Shown piece after piece: positions 14,338-22,645 of a stretch of DNA of 24,271 nucleotides (position 1 is its first letter; each line of letters starts with the position of its first letter). The notes below the pieces were generated by a model. The model worked only from the letters and a program-made list of their open reading frames with translations. It ran no database searches and was not told the DNA's origin. The stretch comes from Bog-756 sp050011635 (lineage in GTDB: Bacteria; Actinomycetota; Acidimicrobiia; Acidimicrobiales; RAAP-2). The position numbers were made by a program, and so were the translations under genes. Where the stretch lies: assembly GCA_050011635.1 (NCBI GenBank), contig JBEKIU010000064.1, positions 1-24,271 on the forward strand, in the 5' to 3' direction.

Positions 14338-15446
14338 TGGCGTCGACTCCTCGCTACCGAGCATCGGCCGGCGATCCGCTCTTCATCTTGGCCATGGACC
14401 ACCGGGCATCGTTCGCCAAATCCCTGTTCGGCATTACCGGGGAACCGTCCGACGCAGAGCTCGATCGCATGCGGGACGCGAAAATGGTGATCTACGACGG
14501 AGCGCGCCAGGTAGCTTCCGAGGGAACCTCTCCGGGAAGGATCGGTGTTCTTGTCGACGAGAGGCTCGGCTCGGAAGTGGCAAGAGCGGCCACGTCCGAC
14601 GGGCTCATCGTGGCCATGCCGATCGAACGAAGTGGCACGCACCTGTTCGAGCTCGAATACGGCGACCACTTTGCCGAACACGTTGAACTGTTCGATCCGG
14701 ATTTCTTCAAGGTGCTGGTCCGCTACAACCCCGCTGACGATGAGGATGACCGTCGCACACAGATCGACCATCTGGCCCGCGTCTCTGACTGGGCCGAGCG
14801 TGCTGGGCGGCAATGGTTGTTCGAGCTGCTCGTACCTCCGACTCGTGAGCAACTCTCGAAATGGGAGGACCAAGACCACTTCGACCTCTATGCGCGACCC
14901 GCCCTGACCGCCGAGGCACTTGCCCAGCTGCAGGCAGGCAGGGTGCATCCGACCGTCTGGAAGCTCGAGGGCTACGAGACGGCCGAGGGCGCCCAGAGCG
15001 TGTTGAGATCCGTGGCTGCGGGCACTGACCACCCGGCGGAATGCGTTGTGCTGGGGCGAAATGCACCTCTGTCCAGGGTCGAACACTGGATTGAGGTAGC
15101 CGCTCCGCTTGACGGCTACGCGGGATTCGCGGTGGGAAGGACCATCTGGGAGCAGCCGCTCGAGGACCTCCTCGCCGGTCGTCTGGAGCGAGGAGCGGCG
15201 GTTGCGTTGATCGCCCAAAACTATCGAGTGTTGATCGAGACCTACAGAGGGGCCCGCACGCCCGGACGTCCAACAGAAGCTCCGCCCGGGAGATCGAGTC
15301 GCCAGAACTCACGTCTCACCCCGGACAGGGAAGATGCCATCCGGAAGTCCCTGGCCACCGCCGACATGCGGGACAAGCTTCCGGCCTGGATGGCGGCAAT
15401 ACTCCTGGCCGAAGTCGACGCGCTGCGGGCCGAAGCGTCGACGTAG
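14337..15446 (+). CDS. DUF2090 domain protein, IolC C-terminal/aldolase-like
   Basis: This 369-residue protein matches DUF2090, the TIM-barrel domain fused to the kinase IolC in some inositol-degrading bacteria and related to sugar-phosphate aldolases. Motifs in order are FILAMDHRASFAKSLFGI (17-34), KMVIYDG, GVLVDERLGSEVARAA, AMPIERSG, DFFKVLVRYNP (122-132), LFELLVPPT (161-169), VWKLEGY (207-213), VVLGR and GFAVGRTIWE (263-272). Lys125 is a plausible Schiff-base lysine. The kinase half is absent, and no other inositol genes are nearby. A C-terminal helical extension of about 60 residues follows the barrel. The ATG overlaps the stop of a short leader ORF. The product is probably a class I aldolase for a ketose phosphate, with unknown substrate. 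Confidence 0.8.
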   Translation: MASTPRYRASAGDPLFILAMDHRASFAKSLFGITGEPSDAELDRMRDAKMVIYDGARQVASEGTSPGRIGVLVDERLGSEVARAATSDGLIVAMPIERSGTHLFELEYGDHFAEHVELFDPDFFKVLVRYNPADDEDDRRTQIDHLARVSDWAERAGRQWLFELLVPPTREQLSKWEDQDHFDLYARPALTAEALAQLQAGRVHPTVWKLEGYETAEGAQSVLRSVAAGTDHPAECVVLGRNAPLSRVEHWIEVAAPLDGYAGFAVGRTIWEQPLEDLLAGRLERGAAVALIAQNYRVLIETYRGARTPGRPTEAPPGRSSRQNSRLTPDREDAIRKSLATADMRDKLPAWMAAILLAEVDALRAEAST

Positions 15447-15510
15447 GAGTCATCACCAGTCGCGGCGCCAGGACGAGCTCGAGAGGGGATTGAGGTTCGC
15501 CGCCAGGTCG

Positions 15511-17058
15511 TCACACAATGCGAGAGGCACGATCCTTCCAGTAGGGCTCACGGAGCAGTCGCTTGAAGAGCTTTCCGCTCGGGTCGCGGGGCATCTCCGC
15601 GATGAACTCGACCGCTCGGGGACACTTGTAGCCGGCAAGACGGTCTCGACACCATGCCATGAGGTCCGCCGCCGAGACGGATGCACCGGTTTGCTTCTGC
15701 ACCACCGCCAGCAATGATTCCCCCATCTCCTCGTCGGGGACCCCGAACACCGCTACGTCGACCACCTGAGGATGGGTCGCGAGGATCTGCTCGGCCTCGC
15801 GTGGATAGATGTTCACGCCTCCTGAGATGACCATGTCGGATGCACGATCGGTCAGGTACAGATATCCGTCGGCATCGAGGTAGCCGACGTCGCCGAGCGT
15901 CCTCCATCCCTTCTTGTTCGTCATGCGACCCGTCTTCTCGGGATCGTTGTGGTACTCGAATTCGCGGCCGCCGGCGAAGTACACCGTGCCGGTCTCGCCG
16001 ACAGGAAGGTCGACCTCGATGTCCTCTCCGACGATGTGGACTTCGTTGAGGGGTCGCCCGACAGAACCGGGGTGGTCCACCCACTCCTCAGGCTTGATGG
16101 CGGTCGATCCGATGTCCTCTGTTCCGGCGTAGTACTCATGGATGATCATGCCCCACCATTCGAGCATCTCCTGCTTGACCGGCACCGGACAGGGAGCCGC
16201 GGCATGGACAACCCACTGCAGGCTCGAGAGATCGTAAGCATTTCTCTCCTCGTCCGTCAGGCGAAGCATGCGGGTGAACATGGTGGGAACGAATTGGGCA
16301 TGTGTGACCCGGTACCGCTCGATGGTTTCGAGGCATCTGGCCGGCTCGAACGACTCCATGACCACGCAGGTGGCGCCCAGCCGATGCATCGCCATCGAGT
16401 AGACAAGGGGCGCGGAATGGTACAACGGGGCCGGGGAGAGGTAGACCGAGTTTCCGTCGATCCCCACCCGGCCGATGTTCCCGGCCAGCACGACTGGTGT
16501 CGCGGTCGGATCGCCCATCGGGGTGGCGGACAACACCTTCCGGACACCCTTGGGCGCTCCGGTGGTTCCAGACGAATAAAGCATCTCTCGGCCTTCGGCC
16601 TCGTCCACGATCGGCGTCACCGGCCAGCGCGCCAGCGCGTCGTTGTAGGGCAGAAAACTCGTCGCCTCGCCTCCGGCCACGATGCACAGTCCTATCCGTT
16701 GCAAGTCGAGCTCCCCGGCTATGTGGGAAAGACTTGCCGAGATGAACAAGGCGGTGGCCCCGCAGTCATCAAGAATATGTTGAGCCTCGCTCCGACGAAG
16801 GTGACTGTTGAGCGCGGTGTAGTACAGGCCCGATCGTTGAGCCGCCCAGGCGACCTCGAGGAACTCCGAACCGTTCTCCATCATCAGGGCAACGTGATCG
16901 CCGGTTCGCAGACCCGCATCGCGCAACAGGTGGGCGAGCCGGTTCGAGCGTTCGTCGAGCTCCTGGTAGGTGGTGACGAGTCCTGACCCGGCCATGACGA
17001 TGGCCGCCCGATCAGGATGCCTTTCGGCTTGAAAGCCCACGTGACGCTCGTTGGTCAT
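15511..17058 (-). CDS. acyl-CoA synthetase / AMP-dependent ligase (FadD-like)
   Basis: This 515-residue adenylate-forming enzyme activates a carboxylic acid with ATP and joins it to CoA. It shows the AMP-binding P-loop LYSSGTTGAPKGVRK (160-174), the YAGTED motif (310-315), the hinge region LGDVGYLDADGYLYLTDRAS with Asp404 and Arg405, the GGVNIYPREAEQ segment, and the catalytic lysine in DPSGKLFKR (Lys496). Fatty acids, aromatic acids and bile-acid-type side chains are all possible substrates. The length is typical of short FadD-type ligases. The ATG at 17058 has GAGG seven bases upstream. It converges on the DUF2090 gene across 64 bases. The 12-base palindrome at 17089-17100 lies 31 bases upstream and may be its operator. 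Confidence 0.9.
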   Translation of the reverse strand: MTNERHVGFQAERHPDRAAIVMAGSGLVTTYQELDERSNRLAHLLRDAGLRTGDHVALMMENGSEFLEVAWAAQRSGLYYTALNSHLRRSEAQHILDDCGATALFISASLSHIAGELDLQRIGLCIVAGGEATSFLPYNDALARWPVTPIVDEAEGREMLYSSGTTGAPKGVRKVLSATPMGDPTATPVVLAGNIGRVGIDGNSVYLSPAPLYHSAPLVYSMAMHRLGATCVVMESFEPARCLETIERYRVTHAQFVPTMFTRMLRLTDEERNAYDLSSLQWVVHAAAPCPVPVKQEMLEWWGMIIHEYYAGTEDIGSTAIKPEEWVDHPGSVGRPLNEVHIVGEDIEVDLPVGETGTVYFAGGREFEYHNDPEKTGRMTNKKGWRTLGDVGYLDADGYLYLTDRASDMVISGGVNIYPREAEQILATHPQVVDVAVFGVPDEEMGESLLAVVQKQTGASVSAADLMAWCRDRLAGYKCPRAVEFIAEMPRDPSGKLFKRLLREPYWKDRASRIV

Positions 17059-17088
17059 TCCATCGCCTCCCTCAATTCATTCCTCGCA

Positions 17089-17100
17089 CCCATCGATGGG
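17089..17100. promoter_or_regulatory. 12-base perfect palindrome upstream of the acyl-CoA ligase
   Basis: CCCATCGATGGG lies 31 bases before the ATG of the minus-strand ligase gene. The position fits an operator for a dimeric regulator, and TetR- or FadR-type repressors commonly control such genes. No regulator gene is in the window. The remaining 17101-17279 gap shows nothing else. Confidence 0.3.
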
Positions 17101-17279
17101 GCAGCGCGCACAACAACGAGGTCTGGGGCGGGGTTGCACCTACCGTGCCTGGGGAATGCCGATCACGATTGCGCCGCCGCTGTAGCCGGAGGCGACTACC
17201 GCGGACGCTTGCGCCGTCCCGCTCTGACAGATGGTGCCGACGGGCGGGGGAAGCTGCTGAGGCGCATCGCGCGGGTCCC

Positions 17280-17624
17280 TCAGTGGAGAAGGCTCTGCCA
17301 GTTCGGAGGTACACGACCCGCAGGTCCCGGCGTCGGCTGCTGGAGTGGATGGTGATCGGGGGCCTGAAGCGCGGGTCCGTCGCAGAATTGGTTTGACGTG
17401 TAATCCCAGAACCAGTCTTCACCTGGTTCATAACTCCGGATCACCGAGTGGTCCGTAGCTCTGGCGTGAGCGGTGGCATGTTGATTCGGTGATGTGTCGC
17501 AACACCCGATGTGGCCACATTTCGCACACCGTCTCAAGTGAAGCCACCAGCCTCCGGCTGCCAGGCATTCAACGCACCCGTCGCCGCTCGGCGGGACGCT
17601 CGGGTCGATGCGATCGTTCACCAC
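17280..17624 (-). CDS. UBP-type zinc finger domain protein
   Basis: This 114-residue protein is almost entirely a UBP-type (ubiquitin-hydrolase-like) zinc finger. Candidate zinc ligands are Cys17 and Cys20 (GCVECL), Cys33 and Cys36 (RRCAKCG), Cys41, His49, His53 and His59 (NQHATAHARATDHS). The typical EPGEDWFWDY follows. In eukaryotes this domain binds the ubiquitin C-terminus; bacterial versions occur alone or fused to oxidoreductases and their partner is unknown. A conserved-looking tail (DGPALQAPDHHPLQQPTPGP) extends beyond the finger. The start is a GTG at 17624 with no clear ribosome-binding site; another GTG follows directly. It lies between the acyl-CoA ligase and the exporter, all on the minus strand, with gaps of about 220 and 176 bases. 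Confidence 0.85.
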   Translation of the reverse strand: MVNDRIDPSVPPSGDGCVECLAAGGWWLHLRRCAKCGHIGCCDTSPNQHATAHARATDHSVIRSYEPGEDWFWDYTSNQFCDGPALQAPDHHPLQQPTPGPAGRVPPNWQSLLH

Positions 17625-17800
17625 GTCGGCAAGGATAGACGGATCGCCGTCGACTGTCCTTCGGCGGTCGTGACATCGGACCGTCGTGACCGCTCGCTGC
17701 GCGGACCAGCGGCCGGCTCACCGCAGTCGGCCCGAGGTTCGGTCGTCAGGGCAGGGAGCATCGTCTCTCCTTCAGGTGTGAATGAGCAGGTGGTGGACCA

Positions 17801-19456
17801 TCACTCTCCAGTCTTAGCCTGAAGTCCGGTCTCGTCTCGAACCGAGACATAGAGGAGGTGACCCTCTGCCGAGTTGACCCGCTCGAGGTGGATTCGGCGT
17901 CCGTAGACGGTGACCAGGGCGAGGACGGCTGAGGCCAGAAGGAGCGCACCGGCCACGTTGAGGGAAAGGTTGAGGCCGTGCCCGAACGCCCCATAGGCGG
18001 CGGAGACAACCTCGTTCACGATGTGGGTGATGGCGTGGTCCTTGGCCGTGGCCGCCTTGGCCTCGCCCTGATAGGAGCCGGTGGTGACGGCCGAGACCAC
18101 CAGCGACTGGTAGGCCTTGGGGATCCCGATGGCCGTGAGCTTGCGCACAAGGTTGACGGTGAGCTGTCCGTTGATGATCGAGCCGAGGACGGCTACCCCG
18201 ACAACCGCACCGAGCTCCCGGAAGGTGTTGGTGGTGGAGGCGGCCATGCCCGAGTGCTCGGCCGGAACCGAACCGAGGGCGGCAGAGGTGACCGGAACCA
18301 TGGCCATGCCCACCCCTGCGCCGGCGAGGAACATGGTCCATCCGATCTGGTCGAAGCCGACGTGCGGTGTGACCATGGCGTTGGTCAGCAGAATCCCGAC
18401 CCCGGCCAGCAGGCACCCGGTGGCCATGGGGATCCGAGGGCCCCAGGCCGCGACCCACCGCCCGGTGAGAACCGAGGCCGCCACCATCCCCACGGCCAGG
18501 GGGACGAAGTCGAGCGCCAGGCCGAGTGGCGAGACGGACACCACGACCTGGAGGTACAGGGCAACCATGAAGAAGATGGCGAAGGTGCCGAAATAGGCGG
18601 TGAAGGCGATGACGCTCGACCCGGCGAAGGCCGGGCGTTTGAAGTAGCGCACGTTGAGAACGGGGTTCTTGGCTCGCAGCTCGGCCAGGACGAAGGTCAC
18701 GGCGGAAGCCAGGGCGAAGAAGAAGAGGAGGTCGATCCACCAGGTCCGGTAGCCGGCCGTCTCGCCCAGGATGATGGCAAAGGTCAGCGACCCGAGCGCG
18801 AGGGCCCCGAGAAGGAAGCCCGGAATGTCGAACCGCGCCCGGACCGGGTCGGAGCTCTCGGGGAGCACGACGGCGGCGCTGGCGAAGGCCAGGACCCCGA
18901 AGATGAGGTTGAACCAGAAAATGGCCCGCCACGACCAGCCGAACACCAAAAGGCTGCCGATGAGTGGGCCCAGGGCCAACCCGAGGCTGGAGACCGCCGC
19001 CCATATGCCGAGGGAGCGGGCCCTCTGTGCCCGATCGGGGTAGAGGTGGCGGATCATCGACAGGGTGCCGGGTTCGGAGGCGGCCGCGCCGATGCCCATG
19101 ACCACCCGGCCGGCAATGAGCACGTCGGTGGTCGGGGCTACCGCGGCAATCACCGAGCCGGCGCAGAACACCGCCACTCCGGCAAGCATCACCTTCTTGC
19201 GCCCGAAGAGGTCTCCGACTGTGCCGAAGCTCAGCATCAGGCTGGCGAAGGCGAGGGCATAGCCGTTCACCACCCACTGCAGTTGGCTGACCGAGGCGTG
19301 CAGATCGCTCTGTACATGGGCCAACACCACGGTGACGATCGTGTTGTCGAGGAAGGTCAGGAACAGGACGAAAAGGAGCGTGGCCAAGGCCAGCGATCCG
19401 AACCGACCTCCCGCCGGCTCGTCGGTGGGCGCCGACGACGTCGATGCCAGGGTCAT
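17801..19456 (-). CDS. MFS transporter, DHA2 family (14 TM drug exporter type)
   Basis: This 551-residue membrane protein belongs to the EmrB/QacA (DHA2) drug:H+ antiporter group. TM1 ends in the family signature FLDNTIVTVVLAHVQSDL. Motif A is FGTVGDLFGRKKVMLAG between TM2 and TM3. Motif C lies in LGLALGPLIGSLLVF. GSVPAEHSGMAASTTNTFRE is typical of the second half. Counting hydrophobic blocks gives about 14 TM segments, with a periplasmic loop before the last. Such proteins export hydrophobic or cationic compounds, and the native substrate is unknown. ATG 19456 has GAGGTG a few bases upstream and fits the family start, though the frame is open to 19609. A 395-base gap separates it from the divergent gene at 19852; I see no further gene there, so it should hold both promoters. 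Confidence 0.9.
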   Translation of the reverse strand: MTLASTSSAPTDEPAGGRFGSLALATLLFVLFLTFLDNTIVTVVLAHVQSDLHASVSQLQWVVNGYALAFASLMLSFGTVGDLFGRKKVMLAGVAVFCAGSVIAAVAPTTDVLIAGRVVMGIGAAASEPGTLSMIRHLYPDRAQRARSLGIWAAVSSLGLALGPLIGSLLVFGWSWRAIFWFNLIFGVLAFASAAVVLPESSDPVRARFDIPGFLLGALALGSLTFAIILGETAGYRTWWIDLLFFFALASAVTFVLAELRAKNPVLNVRYFKRPAFAGSSVIAFTAYFGTFAIFFMVALYLQVVVSVSPLGLALDFVPLAVGMVAASVLTGRWVAAWGPRIPMATGCLLAGVGILLTNAMVTPHVGFDQIGWTMFLAGAGVGMAMVPVTSAALGSVPAEHSGMAASTTNTFRELGAVVGVAVLGSIINGQLTVNLVRKLTAIGIPKAYQSLVVSAVTTGSYQGEAKAATAKDHAITHIVNEVVSAAYGAFGHGLNLSLNVAGALLLASAVLALVTVYGRRIHLERVNSAEGHLLYVSVRDETGLQAKTGE

Positions 19457-19851
19457 TGGCACCTCGATTCCATGTCTTCTTCCCCCACTTGTAGGCGGCG
19501 AGCGGGTCCACCAGCAGCTGACGCCACCTTCACCGTGACACTGGCTGCGGTCAAGCCCGGCCTTCTCACTCGCCTGTGGCAATCGGTTGGCCGCCGTGCC
19601 GTGTCTCACGGATACCCCGGGCTGACATCGGACAATCTACATGTCCCACCGAAGCCCCAGGTGGCTGCGTCAAGGCCAACTCCCGTGGATGCCCCAGGCC
19701 CCCCAGGCCCCGGTGCCGGACGCCTCGTCGAGCCCGCCTCACGATGCCATCGGGTGGCAAGGGCCTTGCGGGTGAAATCTCATTCCGCTCAGTGACATGA
19801 TTGAGTCCTGGAATGGGGGCGGGAGGAAACAGCGACCCGTGGAGGTCCTCG

Positions 19852-21270
19852 ATGAGCAGCAGGGATGGAAGTAGTGACTATGACGTCATCGTCTTCGGTG
19901 GCGGAGCGCCCGGCGAGCATTGTGCCGCTGCGCTGGCTGAAGGTGGGCTGCGCGTCGCTGTCGTGGAGCGCGATCTGGTTGGAGGTGAGTGCTCGTACTG
20001 GGCGTGCATTCCATCGAAGGCCCTCCTGCGCCCTGGGGAGGCGGTGCATGGTGCGCTCGAAGTGGGGGCGACGGCGCAGGTGGACGTGAGAGCAGCGCTC
20101 GCCTGGCGGGATTTCATGGTGTCTGACTATTCAGACACCGGGCAAGCAACTTGGCTGGAGGGCAAGGGGATCGAGCTGTTGCGCGGAAATGGCCGTCTCG
20201 CCGGGCCGGGGGTGGTCGAGGTCGACGGCAAGCGATACACCGCAGAGCACGTAGTTGTGGCTACCGGCTCTGATCCGATGATGCCGCCCGTTCCGGGTCT
20301 GGATGACCTCGACGGAGTGTGGGGGACGCATGAGGCAACCGGTATGAAGGCGGTTCCGAACCGTCTGCTCGTGATGGGAGGCGGACCGGCCGGCGTCGAG
20401 TTGGCGCAGGTGGTGCGCCGCCTCGGCGGCGAGGTTGCACTCATCGAGCGAGCCGACCACTTGCTCGGTCATGAAGCCGCACCACTGGGTGAGGCGCTTG
20501 CCGACAGTCTGCGCCGAGATGGGATCGAGATCGTCCTTGGGGAGAGCGTCAAGGCGGCGCGACGGGACGGTGGGGAGTACGTCTTGGAGTTCGGCCAGCA
20601 CGGCCAGTTGCGAGGGGATCGTCTCCTTGTCGCCACCGGCCGACGCCCTCGGGTGAGTGGCATAGGCCTGGACACCGTGGGAGTTGACGCGAACCAGCAC
20701 GGAATCCCAGTGGACTCGTACCTGCGGGCGGGCGAACGGCTCTGGGCCATCGGCGACGTCAACGGTAAGTGGCCACTGACCCATGTGGGCGAGTACGAGG
20801 GTGACATCGTGGCCGCGAATATTCTCGGAGGGTCGCAGCCGGCCAATTACGAGGCGGTGCCCCGCGTCGTCTACACGGACCCTCAGGCCGCCGCGGTCGG
20901 AGCGGTCGAGGCCCCGTTCAGTGGCACGGCACCGTTGTCAGAGGTCTCGAGAACAGCCACCTACACCCATGACTACGCCGAGTCCAAAGGCTTCTTGACC
21001 CTGCTTAGCGACGGCGAACGGCTGACCGGCGCGTACGGGTTGGGCCCCGAGGCAGGGGAGTGGTTGCAGCAGGCCACGTTGGCCATACGTGCCCGAGTCC
21101 CACTTGAGGTGTTGCGTGACACGATTCAACCCTTTCCGAGCTTCTCGGAGATCTATGCCGCGGCCCTCAAGGTGCTCGTCGTTGAGATCGAGGGCAAGGG
21201 TAAGGCGGTCGGGCAAGCGGGCGGGCAAAAGACGTCCGGCGCGTTGACGGATTCATCCGTGTCCTCGTGA
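19852..21270 (+). CDS. dihydrolipoamide dehydrogenase-like pyridine nucleotide-disulfide oxidoreductase
   Basis: This 472-residue flavoprotein has the FAD-binding motif VIVFGGGAPGEHCAAALAEG near the N-terminus. The redox-active disulfide is GGECSYWACIPSKALLR (Cys47 and Cys52), followed by the NAD(P) motif LLVMGGGPAGVELAQ and the second FAD contact LWAIGDVNGKWPLTHVGEYE. In lipoamide dehydrogenase, glutathione reductase and mercuric reductase the C-terminal dimer domain supplies a His-Glu pair in HPTxxE. Here the matching segment is PFPSFSEIY, so the Glu is kept and the His is replaced by Phe. It is likely a related reductase with another acceptor. No E2 or E1 subunit genes are nearby. GGAGGT is six bases before the ATG. 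It is the first gene of the plus-strand block. Confidence 0.87.
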   Translation: MSSRDGSSDYDVIVFGGGAPGEHCAAALAEGGLRVAVVERDLVGGECSYWACIPSKALLRPGEAVHGALEVGATAQVDVRAALAWRDFMVSDYSDTGQATWLEGKGIELLRGNGRLAGPGVVEVDGKRYTAEHVVVATGSDPMMPPVPGLDDLDGVWGTHEATGMKAVPNRLLVMGGGPAGVELAQVVRRLGGEVALIERADHLLGHEAAPLGEALADSLRRDGIEIVLGESVKAARRDGGEYVLEFGQHGQLRGDRLLVATGRRPRVSGIGLDTVGVDANQHGIPVDSYLRAGERLWAIGDVNGKWPLTHVGEYEGDIVAANILGGSQPANYEAVPRVVYTDPQAAAVGAVEAPFSGTAPLSEVSRTATYTHDYAESKGFLTLLSDGERLTGAYGLGPEAGEWLQQATLAIRARVPLEVLRDTIQPFPSFSEIYAAALKVLVVEIEGKGKAVGQAGGQKTSGALTDSSVSS

Positions 21271-21349
21271 GCGTCCGCGTCTCGAGGCCGCGGAGTGTTG
21301 ATACCGAGTAATTGCGTAGCGCGGCGCGAAGGTCAGGGAGATCATGATC

Positions 21350-21676
21350 ATGGAGTACCTCGTCACGATGACCACTCACGTCCCGCACGGGACTTCAGAT
21401 CAAGAGGTCGAAGACATCCGATCCCAAGAAGCCGTCCGATCGGGTGAGCTTTCTGCGGAGGGACATCTGCTCCGTCTGTGGCGCCCTCCGCTGCAACCGG
21501 GTGAATGGCGCACACTCGGACTCTTCTCCGCCGATGACCCTGGGCAACTCGAGCAGCTCCTCGCCTCCATGCCGTTGCATGTGTGGCGCACCGATGAGGT
21601 CATGGAACTGTCGCCCCATCCAAACGACCCGGGTGTGGTCCGGCGTGAGGCGCCGACCGCAAAAAGAGGCGTGTGA
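21350..21676 (+). CDS. muconolactone delta-isomerase family protein
   Basis: This 108-residue protein matches the muconolactone isomerase domain, a ferredoxin-like fold. The order is MEYLVTMTTHVPHGT, a helix with EDIRSQEAVRSGELSAEGHL, then LRLWRPPLQPGEWRTLGLFS, a helix, and MPLHVWRTDEVMELSPHPND. True members move the double bond of muconolactone in catechol breakdown, but several actinobacterial members are not in catechol operons. No catechol dioxygenase or cycloisomerase gene is in the window, so the substrate is open. An ATG six bases earlier (21344) is also possible; GGGAG precedes both, and 21350 has the better spacing. It follows the flavoprotein by 79 bases and precedes the SDR by 60 on the same strand. 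Confidence 0.85.
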   Translation: MEYLVTMTTHVPHGTSDQEVEDIRSQEAVRSGELSAEGHLLRLWRPPLQPGEWRTLGLFSADDPGQLEQLLASMPLHVWRTDEVMELSPHPNDPGVVRREAPTAKRGV

Positions 21677-21736
21677 TCCTCGTGACGTCAGTGGGTGGTC
21701 GGATCGTCGCTTGTGTACATTCTTCGGAGGATCCCG

Positions 21737-22450
21737 ATGAACGAGCATGAGATGAAGGTCGCAATCATCACCGGAGGGAGTGAGGGCATCGGCGCCGGCC
21801 TTGTGTCAGCGTATCGGAGCCGTGGCTGGGGAGTCGTGGCCAACTCACGTGCGATCAAGCCTTCCGAGGACGCCAACATCGTCACTGTCGACGGTGATGT
21901 GGCCGATCCGGCGACTGATGACCGTATCATCAGCGCGGCCTCCGAACACTTCGGGAGGATTGACACGCTGATCAACAACGCCGGCATCTTCATCAGCAAG
22001 CCGTTCACCGAATATACCGATGAAGACTATGCGTCCATCGTCAGCGTCAACCTCACTGGATTCTTCAGGCTCACCCAACGCGTTGTACCCGAGATGCTGA
22101 AGGGGACGGGCGGTCACATTGTCAACATCACGACCACTCTCGCCGACTACGCGGACACCGAGGTTCCATCCGTGTTGGTCGCGCTCACAAAAGGCGGCCT
22201 GGCTTCGGCTACGAAGTCACTGGCAATCGAGTACGCGGCCCGCGGAATCAGGGTCAATGCTGTTTCGCCTGGCATTATCCAGACGTCGATGAATGCACCG
22301 GATTCCTACGATGCGGATGCGGCGCGCCAGCCCCTTGGGCACGTGGGGAAGATCAGCGATATCGTCGACGGCATTGTCTTCCTGGAGTCGTCTCCCTTCA
22401 TTACCGGAGAGGTTCTGCACATCGACGGTGGTCAGATCGCCGGTCATTGA
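21737..22450 (+). CDS. SDR family oxidoreductase lacking the canonical catalytic tyrosine
   Basis: This 237-residue classical-type short-chain dehydrogenase has the cofactor motif TGGSEGIG (12-19), NNAG (80-83), NLTGFF and IRVNAVSPGIIQTSMN, and ends in the usual LHIDGG. The active site is unusual. The S-x(n)-YxxxK triad reads NITTTLADYAD and SVLVALTKGG: the Ser position is Thr and the Tyr position is Val148, while Lys152 is kept. A recognisable subgroup of SDRs with LTKGGL at this place exists, so this is probably a natural variant, not decay. Its reaction is uncertain; a non-redox or weakened activity is possible. GGAGG sits seven bases before the ATG at 21737. Neighbours suggest a role in acyl or aromatic-acid catabolism. 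Confidence 0.85.
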   Translation: MNEHEMKVAIITGGSEGIGAGLVSAYRSRGWGVVANSRAIKPSEDANIVTVDGDVADPATDDRIISAASEHFGRIDTLINNAGIFISKPFTEYTDEDYASIVSVNLTGFFRLTQRVVPEMLKGTGGHIVNITTTLADYADTEVPSVLVALTKGGLASATKSLAIEYAARGIRVNAVSPGIIQTSMNAPDSYDADAARQPLGHVGKISDIVDGIVFLESSPFITGEVLHIDGGQIAGH

Positions 22451-22645
22451 TTGGGTGATCCGTTGACCGTGGCGGATCGGGAAGGCGGCAGAATTGTGCC
22501 ACTGGTCCGCGGGTCCTGAAGCGTTCGGGTGGTGCATGCGGGCGATGTGGCACGGCAAAGAAGAGACAGTCTCGGCTCGTGTATCCCTGGTGCGTGAGCA
22601 GACGCCCGGAACTTGTCCGGTCGGAGTGGAAAGGAGACGGGTGCG

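Noticed and set aside
14289..15446. A TTG start at 14289 for the DUF2090 gene
   Set aside because: The strong Shine-Dalgarno sequence abuts this TTG with no spacing, but is well placed for the leader ATG at 14293; the family sequence begins only after 14337.
17978..19795. Long plus-strand open frame of about 605 codons opposite the exporter
   Set aside because: Its product is mostly Gly, Asp, Arg, Glu and His with no domain, and it is the antisense shadow of a clear 14-TM transporter; long antisense frames are common in high-GC DNA.
19457..19851. A gene in the 395-base gap between exporter and flavoprotein
   Set aside because: The frames here are short, Arg/Pro-rich and lack a ribosome-binding site; the gap most likely holds divergent promoters. 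A CCAGGCCCC doublet near 19694 looks like simple C/G-rich sequence.
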